DNA from: an uncultured Collinsella sp.
GTDB lineage: Bacteria; Actinomycetota; Coriobacteriia; Coriobacteriales; Coriobacteriaceae
Length of the DNA: 25,292 nucleotides
NCBI GenBank assembly: GCA_902491765.1
Contig: CABUIY010000024.1
Span: 1-25,292 of the forward strand
Direction of reading: 5' to 3'
Positions 7,771-14,647 of the stretch are shown in pieces. The notes beneath the pieces are model-generated. The model worked only from the letters and a program-made list of their open reading frames with translations, was not told where the DNA came from and made no database searches. Made by a program: the position numbers and the translations under genes. The stretch's first letter is position 1. The number at the start of each line of letters is the position of its first letter.

Positions 7771-7798
7771 AGCCCGCCGCCCACAGGGGCAGCGGGCT
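7771..7798 (-). terminator. Possible terminator between ubiX and the MerR gene
   Basis: Inverted arms of 12 bases (7771-7782 and 7787-7798) with one G-U wobble and a 4-base loop form AGCCCGCTGCCC/GGGCGGCGGGCT on the minus strand, followed by only TTTG. The stem is strong, but the short T-run makes efficient termination uncertain. Confidence 0.5.
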
Positions 7799-7830
7799 CA
7801 AACACTACTCGTATCCTACCCTAAAGATGC

Positions 7831-8409
7831 CTATGACCAGCGCTTATAGTTTTCGCACGACACGCCAACAGCTTCGAGCGCCTTGGCGGCGATGTGATGC
7901 ACTGCATCGTCGAGCGTGGCGGGGCCGTTGTAAAACGTGAGCATGGGCGGCATGAGCATGACGCCCGGCACGCGCGCCAGGCGCGCCATGTTGTCGACAT
8001 GGATCGCACTGAAGGGCGTCTCGCGCACCATGAGCACCAGGCGGCGCTGCTCTTTCATCTGCACGTCGGCCGCACGCAGCAACAGGTTTTCGCTGTAGCC
8101 GCTCGCAATGCCGGCGAGCGTCTTCATGGAGCAGGGCGCCACAATCATGCCGGCGACCGGATAGGTGCCACTTGCGATGGCAGCGCCGATGTTCTTGTTG
8201 TCGTAGACCACATCGGCATGCGCGGCAAACTCGTCGAGCGTCATGCCGAGCTCCTGCTCGATGGTGATCTCTCCCCCGCGCGTGACGACAAGCGCCGACT
8301 CGGCACCGGCCTGGCGCAGGCACTTGAGACACTCGAGGCCCAGCGCAGCGCCGCTGGCACCAGAAACGCCAACGACAATGCGACGGGAACGGACAGAAGA
8401 CTCAGGCAT
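7831..8409 (-). CDS. ubiX: Flavin prenyltransferase, UbiX/LpdB-like
   Basis: This is a 192-residue enzyme that joins a dimethylallyl group to FMN to make prenylated FMN, the cofactor of UbiD-type decarboxylases. The ATG at 8409 has AAGGAG 6 bases upstream. Family marks are the flavin-binding start RIVVGVSGASGAALG (10-24), APCSMKTLAGIASG (91-104), the basic RETP motif (R129) with IHVDNM, and MPPMLTFY ending at Y160, a position used for substrate binding in UbiX. The length matches the family. The gene is 33 bases after the UbiD-like decarboxylase gene and surely co-transcribed with it, as in lpdB/lpdC and similar phenolic-acid decarboxylase sets. Bacterial UbiX uses dimethylallyl monophosphate as prenyl donor, which bears on the fused Nudix gene at 11772-12719. 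Confidence 0.93.
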   Translation of the reverse strand: MPESSVRSRRIVVGVSGASGAALGLECLKCLRQAGAESALVVTRGGEITIEQELGMTLDEFAAHADVVYDNKNIGAAIASGTYPVAGMIVAPCSMKTLAGIASGYSENLLLRAADVQMKEQRRLVLMVRETPFSAIHVDNMARLARVPGVMLMPPMLTFYNGPATLDDAVHHIAAKALEAVGVSCENYKRWS

Positions 8410-8442
8410 GACAACTCCTTAGCTATTTGATAGGGCTACTTA

Positions 8443-9930
8443 CTAGAAGGCGAGCTCGGCGGCCCACTTCTCTTCATCGATCTCCATGAACTGCGAGCGG
8501 ATGAAGTTCTTCTTGAGGTTGAACGGAACCGTGCAGTCGAAGATGGCCTTGCAGGCGATGCCGTGCTCGCGAATCGAAGGATCGAACGCGGGGTCGTTGG
8601 ACGGATCGAGCACGTGGCAGTGGCAACCGGGGATGGTGATGAGGTCCACGTCGGCCTGGAAGCGCGTGGTCATGGCCCACATCACGTCGCTCATATCGAA
8701 GATATCGACATCCTCGTCAACAAGGATGACGTGCTTGAGCTCGGAGAACGCCGAGAAGGCAAGCATGGCGGCGTTGCGCTGACGGCCCTCGTCATTTTTG
8801 CTCGACTTCTTGAACTGCATGATGGCAACGAACTTGCCGCCGCCGCAGGGAGCGGCGTGGACGTTGAGCAGGCGGCCCGGGATGGCGGTCTCGACCATCT
8901 TGTAGATGGAAGCCTCGGTGGGGATGCCGGCCATGGACACGTGCTCGTGCGAAGGGCCGATGCAGCTCTCCATGATGGGGTTGACACGCGTGGTGACGGC
9001 GGTGATCTTGATCACCGGGCAGACCTTGGCGCCGCCGGTGTAACCGGGGAACTCGGGCATGGCGTAGCCGTGGCCGTTGACGTCCTCATTGATAGTCTCG
9101 TCGTGCATGAGGTAGCCCTCGAGCACGTACTCGGCATTGGCAATGCACTTCTGCGGAACGGTGACGCAGTCGGCAAGCTCGACGGCGTGGCCGCGCAGGG
9201 CACCGGCGATCTGCAGCTCGTTGAAGCCGAGCGGCGTGGTGGGAGCCTCGAAGCCGCAGCACATGTACACGGCGGGGTCCAGACCGATGGAGATGGAGAT
9301 GGGCATGTCCTCGCCGCGCTGGCAGTACTCGTCAAAGAACGCGCCCAGGTGACGGCTGCCCGGGGTGATCCACATGGCGAGCTTGTCCTTGTCGACGCAG
9401 GAGAAGCGGTGGATGGTCACGTCGGACTGGGTGCCATCGGGGCTCGTGCCGTAGGCGAGGCCCATGGTGATGTAGGGGCCACCGTCGACGGGCGTGTTGG
9501 TGGGAGCGGGAACGATCTTGCGCAGGTCGAAGCCCTCGTCGGTCGCCTTGTACACGACCTCCTGGCAGTCGACGTGCTTGCCCTCGGCGATCTGCTCAGG
9601 GGCGATCAGGTTCTCGAAGCGCTTGCCGATCTCGAGGCCCAGATGCTCCTCGTCCAGATCGAGCAGGGCGGCAACGCGCTTGCGGCTGGCAAGCATGCCG
9701 ATGCAGACCTTGGCGTCGTCAAAGCCCTTAACGTTGTTGAAGACCATCGCCGGGCCCTCTTTGGTCGGACGCATGACGGTGCCGCCGGCACCGACGTGAC
9801 GGTAGACGCCCGAGACCTCGGCATCGGGATCGACCTGGGTGTCGGTCTCGAGCAGCTGGCCCGGCATCTCGCGCAAAAAGTCGAGTGCAGAACGCAGGTC
9901 GTGGATCTGGGAAGCATCGGTAGTGGACAT
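8443..9930 (-). CDS. lpdC: UbiD-family prFMN-dependent decarboxylase, LpdC-like (gallate/phenolic acid type)
   Basis: This is a 495-residue decarboxylase. The ATG at 9930 has AAAGGAG 7 bases upstream. The N-terminal block EVSGVYRHVGAGGTVMRPT followed by EGPAMVFNNVKGF closely resembles my memory of lactobacillar gallate decarboxylase LpdC, as do EHVSMAGIPTEASI, VDEDVDIFDMSDVMWAM and TRFQADVDLITIPG. By family pattern the catalytic R-E-E set would be R175 (TIHRF), E271 (LEGY) and E293 (PEFPGY), with prFMN-binding residues in ITPGSRHLGAFFDEY. Family members decarboxylate gallate, protocatechuate, 4-hydroxybenzoate or vanillate; which acid is used here is not decided by sequence. Neighbours are ubiX (33 bases downstream) and a DASS transporter upstream. 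No separate small LpdD gene lies next to it; an LpdD-like domain appears instead in the protein at 11772-12719. Confidence 0.9.
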   Translation of the reverse strand: MSTTDASQIHDLRSALDFLREMPGQLLETDTQVDPDAEVSGVYRHVGAGGTVMRPTKEGPAMVFNNVKGFDDAKVCIGMLASRKRVAALLDLDEEHLGLEIGKRFENLIAPEQIAEGKHVDCQEVVYKATDEGFDLRKIVPAPTNTPVDGGPYITMGLAYGTSPDGTQSDVTIHRFSCVDKDKLAMWITPGSRHLGAFFDEYCQRGEDMPISISIGLDPAVYMCCGFEAPTTPLGFNELQIAGALRGHAVELADCVTVPQKCIANAEYVLEGYLMHDETINEDVNGHGYAMPEFPGYTGGAKVCPVIKITAVTTRVNPIMESCIGPSHEHVSMAGIPTEASIYKMVETAIPGRLLNVHAAPCGGGKFVAIMQFKKSSKNDEGRQRNAAMLAFSAFSELKHVILVDEDVDIFDMSDVMWAMTTRFQADVDLITIPGCHCHVLDPSNDPAFDPSIREHGIACKAIFDCTVPFNLKKNFIRSQFMEIDEEKWAAELAF

Positions 9931-9952
9931 GGCATGCTCCTTTCGGGAGAGT

Positions 9953-9977
9953 GCCCGACGGCGGTGTGCCGCCGGGC
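9953..9977 (-). promoter_or_regulatory. GC-rich hairpin in the leader of the decarboxylase gene
   Basis: On the minus strand GCCCGGCGGC pairs with GCCGTCGGGC (one G-U pair, 5-base loop), just before the AAAGGAG of the decarboxylase gene. No T-run follows, so it may be an RNA processing or stability element between transporter and decarboxylase messages. The 142-base gap 9931-10072 shows nothing else clear. Confidence 0.45.
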
Positions 9978-10072
9978 GGGGTAACGTAATGGGGCCACGG
10001 CGCTCACAAATGGAGCGCTCGACCGCTCGAAGTTCAAGTGCTTGGCTGCTTACAGCCGGAACGCCCGACCGC

Positions 10073-11530
10073 TTACATCAGGCCAAAGAGGTGGAACCAG
10101 GCGGCCTCGACCAGCACGACGACAAAGACGACCGCGGTGAGGGGGATGCCCATGCGCATAGCCTCTTTGGAGGTGTAGCCGCCGGCGTCCTTGCCTTCGC
10201 CGATAAGGATCGGCAGGTTATGGAACGGCAGGATGTAGTGGATGTTGATGGACGTGAAGACGATGAGCGCCACGGCGAGTGGGCTCACGCTGGAGCCGGC
10301 GGCAAAGCTGATAAATGCCGGCACGCACACGCCGAGCACGGCCATGACCGAGCCCATGAACATGTGGATGATCATGGAAAGCGCGGCGACGAGCAGGGCG
10401 AACAGGAAGATGTTCTCAGGCACGGAGCTGGGGAGCACGACGTCGGCGATCCAGGCGTTCATGCCGGTGGCACCGCCCACGGAGCCCACGGCCATGGCGG
10501 CCGTCAGGAACATGAGGGACTTGATGTCGACAGCGTTCCAGCTGGCGGGAGTGAGGACTTCGCCGATGATGGGCATGGCGAGAGCAACGCCAATGGCCAG
10601 GGTGACCCAGCCGATATAGTCGCCCGAGACGGTGAGCCACAGCGCGATGGCGATGACAAGCCACACGATGGTGCGGATCTCCTTGACGGAGAGCTTGCCG
10701 AGCGCGGCCTGCTTGGCCACGATCTGCTCGCGATCGTAGACGAGCTCCTTGCTGGGCTTAAAGAGGAAAAGGCCCAGGAACAGGGTGCACAGCAGCGCAA
10801 CCAGCATAGGCACGCTCATGTACAGGAACCAGTCGACGAAGGACGGGCTCATGCCGCCGGCCTCGGCACTGTACTGCGCAACGAGCGGGTTAAGCGTGGA
10901 GTCGCCCGTCAGGAAGAACATGGAACCCGGGGCGGCAGCGGCAAACACGAGGAAGCCGAGCTTGCCCTTGTCGTCGTCACCGTAGCCGGCGGACTCGGCG
11001 ATGACCGAGACGACGGCGAGGATGAGGAAGGCGCGGGGGAACGGATGCGGGATCAGCAGCGACAGCACAAAGGTGAGCGCGAAGATCGAGATGATGAGCG
11101 ACTTGGCGTCGCGCACGAACTTGAGCATGAACGCGTAGGCGATGCGCTCGCCCAGGCCCGACTCCTTGACCGCGCTGGCGATGAGGTAGGCGCCGATGAC
11201 GAGCCACATGGTGGCCTTGGTCCACGAGCTAAACGTGGAGGCGACCGTCGCCGAGATGCTCGCGGCGCCCGTGTCGTCCACGCACACCTTGAACAGGACG
11301 AGCAGTGCGCAGTAGAGCAGGCCCACAAAGCCCGGCTGTGCCACGCCGCATGCCCAGAACACCACCGTGGCGAGCGTCAGTGCCAGACAGGTCTGACCGC
11401 CGACCGTGAGCTCGACCGTCGAGCTCAGCTCCGCCAAAGGAAGAAACTTCACCAGCAAAAAGACAACGATACCCAGCACAAAGCCAATTTCGCGCTTGGT
11501 GATCTTAAACGCCTTCTTTTCCGCTTCCAT
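10073..11530 (-). CDS. DASS/SLC13-family anion symporter
   Basis: This is a 485-residue polytopic membrane protein, probably an importer of a carboxylate driven by sodium or protons. The ATG at 11530 follows AAAGGTGGGGAG. The sequence has alternating membrane segments from residue 13 (EIGFVLGIVVFLLVKFLPL) to the C-terminal FVVVLVEAAWFHLFG. Blocks typical of the divalent-anion symporter family include TKATMWLVIGAYLIASAVKESGLG, LLIPHPFPRAFLIL and MFFLTGDSTLNPL, where the family has its substrate-binding hairpin tips. Known members carry di- and tricarboxylates, but some relatives sit beside aromatic-acid genes. Its position directly upstream of the UbiD/UbiX pair suggests that it brings in the acid to be decarboxylated; this is inference. 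It has a leader with a strong terminator hairpin. Confidence 0.87.
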   Translation of the reverse strand: MEAEKKAFKITKREIGFVLGIVVFLLVKFLPLAELSSTVELTVGGQTCLALTLATVVFWACGVAQPGFVGLLYCALLVLFKVCVDDTGAASISATVASTFSSWTKATMWLVIGAYLIASAVKESGLGERIAYAFMLKFVRDAKSLIISIFALTFVLSLLIPHPFPRAFLILAVVSVIAESAGYGDDDKGKLGFLVFAAAAPGSMFFLTGDSTLNPLVAQYSAEAGGMSPSFVDWFLYMSVPMLVALLCTLFLGLFLFKPSKELVYDREQIVAKQAALGKLSVKEIRTIVWLVIAIALWLTVSGDYIGWVTLAIGVALAMPIIGEVLTPASWNAVDIKSLMFLTAAMAVGSVGGATGMNAWIADVVLPSSVPENIFLFALLVAALSMIIHMFMGSVMAVLGVCVPAFISFAAGSSVSPLAVALIVFTSINIHYILPFHNLPILIGEGKDAGGYTSKEAMRMGIPLTAVVFVVVLVEAAWFHLFGLM

Positions 11531-11583
11531 CTCCCCACCTTTCTTGTTGGGGGCGCTCCGAATTCGCAGCCATGTTGCCGCTT

Positions 11584-11612
11584 AAAAAGGGGCGCCCGTT
11601 ATCGGACACCCC
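11584..11612 (-). terminator. Intrinsic terminator or attenuator between the fusion gene and the transporter gene
   Basis: On the minus strand GGGGTGTCCG (11612-11603) pairs with CGGGCGCCCC (11598-11589) across an ATAA loop, with two wobble pairs, followed directly by TTTTT (11588-11584). It lies about 54 bases before the transporter ATG. It either ends the upstream transcript or acts as a leader attenuator if the transporter promoter lies between it and the repeat at 11682-11767. Confidence 0.75.
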
Positions 11613-11681
11613 TTACGTTGCGCTGTGTTGCGGCAATACAGTCAAGCGGATTTTTTGGATGAGAAGCGATTCCCTAGACAA

Positions 11682-11767
11682 AAACCGTCACAACATTCGA
11701 CGCTTTTCCTCGTTTTCGAGATTTTCGCCGAATGTTGTGACGGTTTGGATGTGGCAAAGGGACTGTC
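11682..11767 (-). repeat. Interspersed hairpin repeat, copy 2
   Basis: Perfect 18-base inverted arms (11682-11699 and 11729-11746, core CACAACATTCG) surround a CTCG/CGAG mini-hairpin, followed by half of the AAAGGGAC palindrome (11748-11767). The element starts 4 bases after the stop of the LpdD-Nudix gene, in the same orientation relative to that gene as copy 1 relative to MerR. On the minus strand the stem ends in GGTTTTTG, so it probably acts as a terminator. Confidence 0.9.
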
Positions 11768-11771
11768 TTTT

Positions 11772-12719
11772 TTACATAGCGAGGGCCGTGCGGATGAATG
11801 GGTCGCCGAGGGCCTCGCGGAGCCAGGGGGCCAGCTGCTCGGGGTGACCCTGCAGGTAGCCTTTGAGCTCGGACGGAGCCACGCGACGCACTTCCGAGAT
11901 CTCCTCTTGGTTGATATGCAGCTCGCCCGGCTCAACATGGGCAAGGTAGACCTCGCACCATTCGCACTCGCAGCGACCGTCGCCGTGGTCCTCGCGGTAC
12001 ACTACGTGTCCGAGGTGCTTGAGCTGATCGGGCTCGCGCGTAATGCCGAGCTCTTCGTTGATGCGGCGCGCCGTGGCGGCCGCGACGTCTTCCCCGGGGA
12101 GCGGATGGCCGGCGCAGCTATCGGCCAGCACCCCGCCCCACAGGCGCTTGAGCGGACTGCGGCGACAGAGCAGCAGGCGCGCGTCTTCGCCCCGGCCCTC
12201 GACCAAAAGCGTCAGAAATGCCTGATGCAGGATGCCCTCACCAGCATGGGCCTCGATGCGATCGACGGGGCCAAGCGTCTCGCCGGTCGCGGCATCGACC
12301 GCCACGACCTCGGCGCCCGCACCGCCCTCATCCCAGCCGGCGCGCAGGATGCGCGCGGCGGCTTCCTCGAGCGCGGCGATAAGCTCCTTGGTGGTGTCGA
12401 GCACGCGCTGCAGGTCGTCCCCGCTCGCCTGTTCAACATGAAAACCCATGCTTGCAACTACCGGCACGTCAAAGCGCGTGGCCAGCGCCGCCGCGATATC
12501 GTGCGCCGGGATCTCGTCTCGATGGCACGGAACGGCCAGGATGCTCACCGTCGCCGTACGGCCGGGCTCGGGGCGCGGAATGGCCTGCGCCGTGGCGCCC
12601 AGGTGCGCAAACTCCGGCGAGCAGGCGTACACCGCCATGCCTCGCGGCGTCACCGTCAGCTGGGCCTCGAGCGCAAACTTGCCCTCGCCCACTGCAACCT
12701 TTGTCGTGTGCATACCCAT
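11772..12719 (-). CDS. Fusion of LpdD-like prFMN chaperone domain and IPP-isomerase-like Nudix domain
   Basis: This is a 315-residue two-domain protein. I chose the ATG at 12719 because GGAG lies 5 bases upstream; longer starts run into a repeat. Residues about 1-125 have the pattern of the LpdD prenylated-flavin chaperone family: AHLGATAQAIPRP, ATVSILAVPCHRDE and VVASMGFHVE. Residues about 145-300 are a type I isopentenyl-diphosphate isomerase-like Nudix domain: DRIEAHAGEGILHQAF, a Nudix box from G204 to I226 (RRINEELGI) and ECEWCEVY. Against E. coli Idi, from memory, the metal ligands H25, H32, H69, E114 and E116 map to H158, H165, H205, E251 and E253. Catalytic Cys67 maps to A203, with a Cys at 202. 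It probably serves prFMN supply for the UbiX/UbiD genes downstream, making or trimming the dimethylallyl donor and holding the flavin. The Nudix call is strong, the LpdD call moderate and the joint role inferred. Confidence 0.8.
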   Translation of the reverse strand: MGMHTTKVAVGEGKFALEAQLTVTPRGMAVYACSPEFAHLGATAQAIPRPEPGRTATVSILAVPCHRDEIPAHDIAAALATRFDVPVVASMGFHVEQASGDDLQRVLDTTKELIAALEEAAARILRAGWDEGGAGAEVVAVDAATGETLGPVDRIEAHAGEGILHQAFLTLLVEGRGEDARLLLCRRSPLKRLWGGVLADSCAGHPLPGEDVAAATARRINEELGITREPDQLKHLGHVVYREDHGDGRCECEWCEVYLAHVEPGELHINQEEISEVRRVAPSELKGYLQGHPEQLAPWLREALGDPFIRTALAM

Positions 12720-12760
12720 GGGATCTCCTGTCGCCCGCGATGTACCTGAGACCATCTTCG

Positions 12761-12781
12761 CCTGTATTGCGACTATACAGG
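12761..12781. promoter_or_regulatory. Operator-like inverted repeat over the -10 box of the fusion gene
   Basis: CCTGTAT (12761-12767) and ATACAGG (12775-12781) are perfect inverted arms with a 7-base spacer. They overlap the putative -10 box of the minus-strand promoter, a position suited to control by a dimeric regulator. The MerR protein encoded in the cluster is one candidate binder, but nothing in the sequence proves it. Confidence 0.5.
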
Positions 12782-12800
12782 CAAGCTCTCCATGTGACAA
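12772..12800 (-). promoter_or_regulatory. Putative sigma-70-type promoter of the LpdD-Nudix fusion gene
   Basis: On the minus strand TTGTCA (12800-12795) and TATAGT (12777-12772) are separated by exactly 17 bases, each matching consensus at five of six positions. Transcription would start near 12765, about 45 bases before the ATG at 12719. The -35 box lies inside the palindromic repeat at 12792-12822. Confidence 0.6.
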
Positions 12801-12822
12801 AGAGACTGTCCCTTTGTCACAT
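12792..12822. repeat. AAAGGGAC palindrome copy in the divergent intergenic region
   Basis: This is a 31-base palindrome centred on T at 12807 with outer arms ATGTGACAAAG/CTTTGTCACAT and one A-C mismatch near the centre. Here the outer pair is GTGAC/GTCAC instead of GCGAC/GTCGC, a compensated change. It lies between the minus-strand fusion gene and the plus-strand MFS gene. Confidence 0.9.
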
Positions 12823-12880
12823 TCTGTTAGAGTTGCAGGGATTGAATCCCGCTTATTCATGCGACATTGGAGTGACAACC

Positions 12881-14122
12881 TTGACCGCCGCAACCACGCC
12901 AAAAAGTAAGTCAACTGCCGCCGCGCTCTCCCCCGCACGCACCAAGCTCTGCCTGGCGCTGCTCGTGCTGTTGGGATTCTCGCTCGGCTGCTCCGAGTTC
13001 GTGGTCATCGGCATCGAAAGCGACCTAGCGACGGAACTCGGCGTATCGCTTGCCACCGCAGGCCAACTTATTAGCGTGTTCGCACTGGTCTACGCTATCG
13101 CGACGCCGGTGCTCGCGCTCAGCACGGGGCGCTTCCGTCGTTACCAGCTGCTCGTGTGCTATAGCATCGTCTTTGTGCTCGGCAACCTGGTCATGGCGCT
13201 GGCACCCAACTTTCAAGTGCTGTTCGCCTCGCGCATCATCTTGGGCTCCGTCTCGGGCGCACTGCTCGCCGTGGGCGTGACGTATATCCCCGAGCTGCTG
13301 TCCCCGCAGCAAACTTCGCTTGCCATCTCGGTGGTGTACGGCGCGTTTTCCGTGGCGATGGTCTTTGTCACTTCGATCGGCAAGTTTGTGGCCGACACGC
13401 TCGATTGGCACGTGGCCATGTACGGCACGCTAGCCTTTGCCGTTCTGATCTGCGGAGCGCTCGTGATGTTTATGCCGCGCGCTGGGCAAACCGACGAGCC
13501 CGCCACCTTTCGCGAGCAGGCGGGTCTGCTACGCGAGCCGAGCATCGTCACCGGCATGCTCATCTTTTTGTTTGGCGTGGGGTCGGTCTACGTTTTCTAT
13601 GGCTACGTGACGCCTTATCTTGAGCAGGTGCTGGGCATGCGCACGGTCGAAGCCAGTACCACGCTCATGGCCTACGGCGTGTTCTGCCTGATCTCGAACA
13701 TCCTAGGCGGATGGATCGATGCGCGCTTTGGCATGAAGGCGCTGCTTGTGACGTTCGTGCTGCAGGCTGCGGCGTTACTCGGGCTGTTTGCTGTGGGCGG
13801 CACCATGCCGCTCGCGCTGGCCTTTGTCTTTAGCTTGGCGCTGCTCATGTACTTGTTCTCGGTGTCGTGCATCACGCACTTCATGGACGTGGCACGCAGC
13901 CGCCATCCCAAGTCGATGGTACTCGCAAGTTCGGTTGAGCCCATGGCGTTTAACGTCGGCATCTCGTTTGGCACCGCAGTGGGCGGCGCCGTGGTAAGCA
14001 GCATTGGCATTGCGCACGTAGGCGCAGTGGGTGCCGCGTTCTCGCTTGTGGCCTGGGTGCTTACGCTGGTGACGATTAAATTGGCTCACTGGGAGCGCAG
14101 GCGGGCAAGGGCGCAGGCGTAG
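12881..14122 (+). CDS. MFS transporter, DHA1-type efflux family
   Basis: This is a 413-residue membrane transporter. I place the start at the TTG at 12881 because GGAG (12869-12872) is 8 bases upstream. A GTG at 12872 is the alternative, but it overlaps that site; the ORF runs open much further upstream without coding signal. The protein starts MTAATTPKSK and has about twelve membrane segments. Blocks FSLGCSEFVVIGIESDLATEL, AGQLISVFALVYAI, STGRFRR and SRIILGSVSGALLAVG are typical of the AraJ/PbuE/Cml-like DHA1 drug-proton antiporters. The substrate is unknown; such proteins export drugs, purines or sugars. It is divergent from the prFMN fusion gene and 45 bases ahead of the phosphatase gene, so those two are probably co-transcribed. 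Confidence 0.88.
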   Translation: MTAATTPKSKSTAAALSPARTKLCLALLVLLGFSLGCSEFVVIGIESDLATELGVSLATAGQLISVFALVYAIATPVLALSTGRFRRYQLLVCYSIVFVLGNLVMALAPNFQVLFASRIILGSVSGALLAVGVTYIPELLSPQQTSLAISVVYGAFSVAMVFVTSIGKFVADTLDWHVAMYGTLAFAVLICGALVMFMPRAGQTDEPATFREQAGLLREPSIVTGMLIFLFGVGSVYVFYGYVTPYLEQVLGMRTVEASTTLMAYGVFCLISNILGGWIDARFGMKALLVTFVLQAAALLGLFAVGGTMPLALAFVFSLALLMYLFSVSCITHFMDVARSRHPKSMVLASSVEPMAFNVGISFGTAVGGAVVSSIGIAHVGAVGAAFSLVAWVLTLVTIKLAHWERRRARAQA

Positions 14123-14167
14123 ATGCGATACTCGAGCTCGATGATGGCGATCGAAAGGAAACCGCAT

Positions 14168-14614
14168 ATGCAACGTGTACTGTTTATCTGCCATGGGAAC
14201 ATCTGTCGCTCGACGATGGCTGAGTCCGTGTTTACCGAGCTAGTGCGGCGCGCCGGGCGCGCGGGCGAGTTTGTCATTGATTCCGCTGCGACCTCGACCG
14301 AGGAGATCGGCAACCCGCCACACCACGGCACCATTGCCAAACTACGCGAGGTCGGGATTCCCGTCGTCGCACATCGCGCGCGTCAGGTGCGTCGCGCGGA
14401 GTATGGCGACTGGGACCACATTGTCTATATGGATGCCGAGAACGCGCGTGGCCTGCGTCGCATCTTTGGCGACGACCCCGACGGCAAGATCTCGCGCCTG
14501 CTCGATTGGACCGATCGCCCCGGTGACGTGGCCGATCCTTGGTACACCGGCAATTTCGACGCCACCTACCGCGATGTACTCGCCGGTTGCACCGCTATGC
14601 TCGAGCAGCTGTAG
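14168..14614 (+). CDS. Low-molecular-weight protein tyrosine phosphatase
   Basis: This is a 148-residue cytoplasmic phosphatase that removes phosphate from protein tyrosines or small molecules. The ATG at 14168 has AAAGGA 8 bases upstream; earlier in-frame ATGs lack a site. The P-loop VLFICHGNICRS gives the CX5R motif with nucleophile C8 and R14. The general-acid Asp is in DPWYTGNF near residue 122. The length is normal for the family. It follows the MFS gene closely. In other bacteria such enzymes pair with tyrosine kinases for polysaccharide control, but no kinase is seen here, so the target is unknown. Confidence 0.93.
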   Translation: MQRVLFICHGNICRSTMAESVFTELVRRAGRAGEFVIDSAATSTEEIGNPPHHGTIAKLREVGIPVVAHRARQVRRAEYGDWDHIVYMDAENARGLRRIFGDDPDGKISRLLDWTDRPGDVADPWYTGNFDATYRDVLAGCTAMLEQL

Positions 14615-14647
14615 GCAAGCGAGGTCGCAGACCACGCCTTCGGCGCG

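Noticed and set aside
8563..9984. Plus-strand ORF of 473 codons opposite the UbiD-like gene
   Set aside because: It is rich in Val, Asp, His and Gly as expected for antisense of a GC-rich gene and shows no domain; the minus-strand decarboxylase is unmistakable.
9839..11662. Plus-strand ORF of 607 codons opposite the DASS transporter
   Set aside because: Its His/Glu/Asp/Arg-rich low-complexity composition is an antisense artefact of a membrane protein gene.
11772..12719. Plain Nudix hydrolase annotation for the fusion gene
   Set aside because: A simple Nudix label ignores the N-terminal LpdD-like domain and the full Idi-type set of metal-ligand positions.
12452..12880. N-terminal extension of the DHA1 transporter ORF
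   Set aside because: It lies antisense to the fusion gene and through the divergent promoter region; coding character begins near 12881.
12720..12938. N-terminal extension of the LpdD-Nudix ORF up to 12938
   Set aside because: The extension crosses a palindromic repeat and the putative promoter; the ATG at 12719 has a good ribosome-binding site and starts the recognisable domain.
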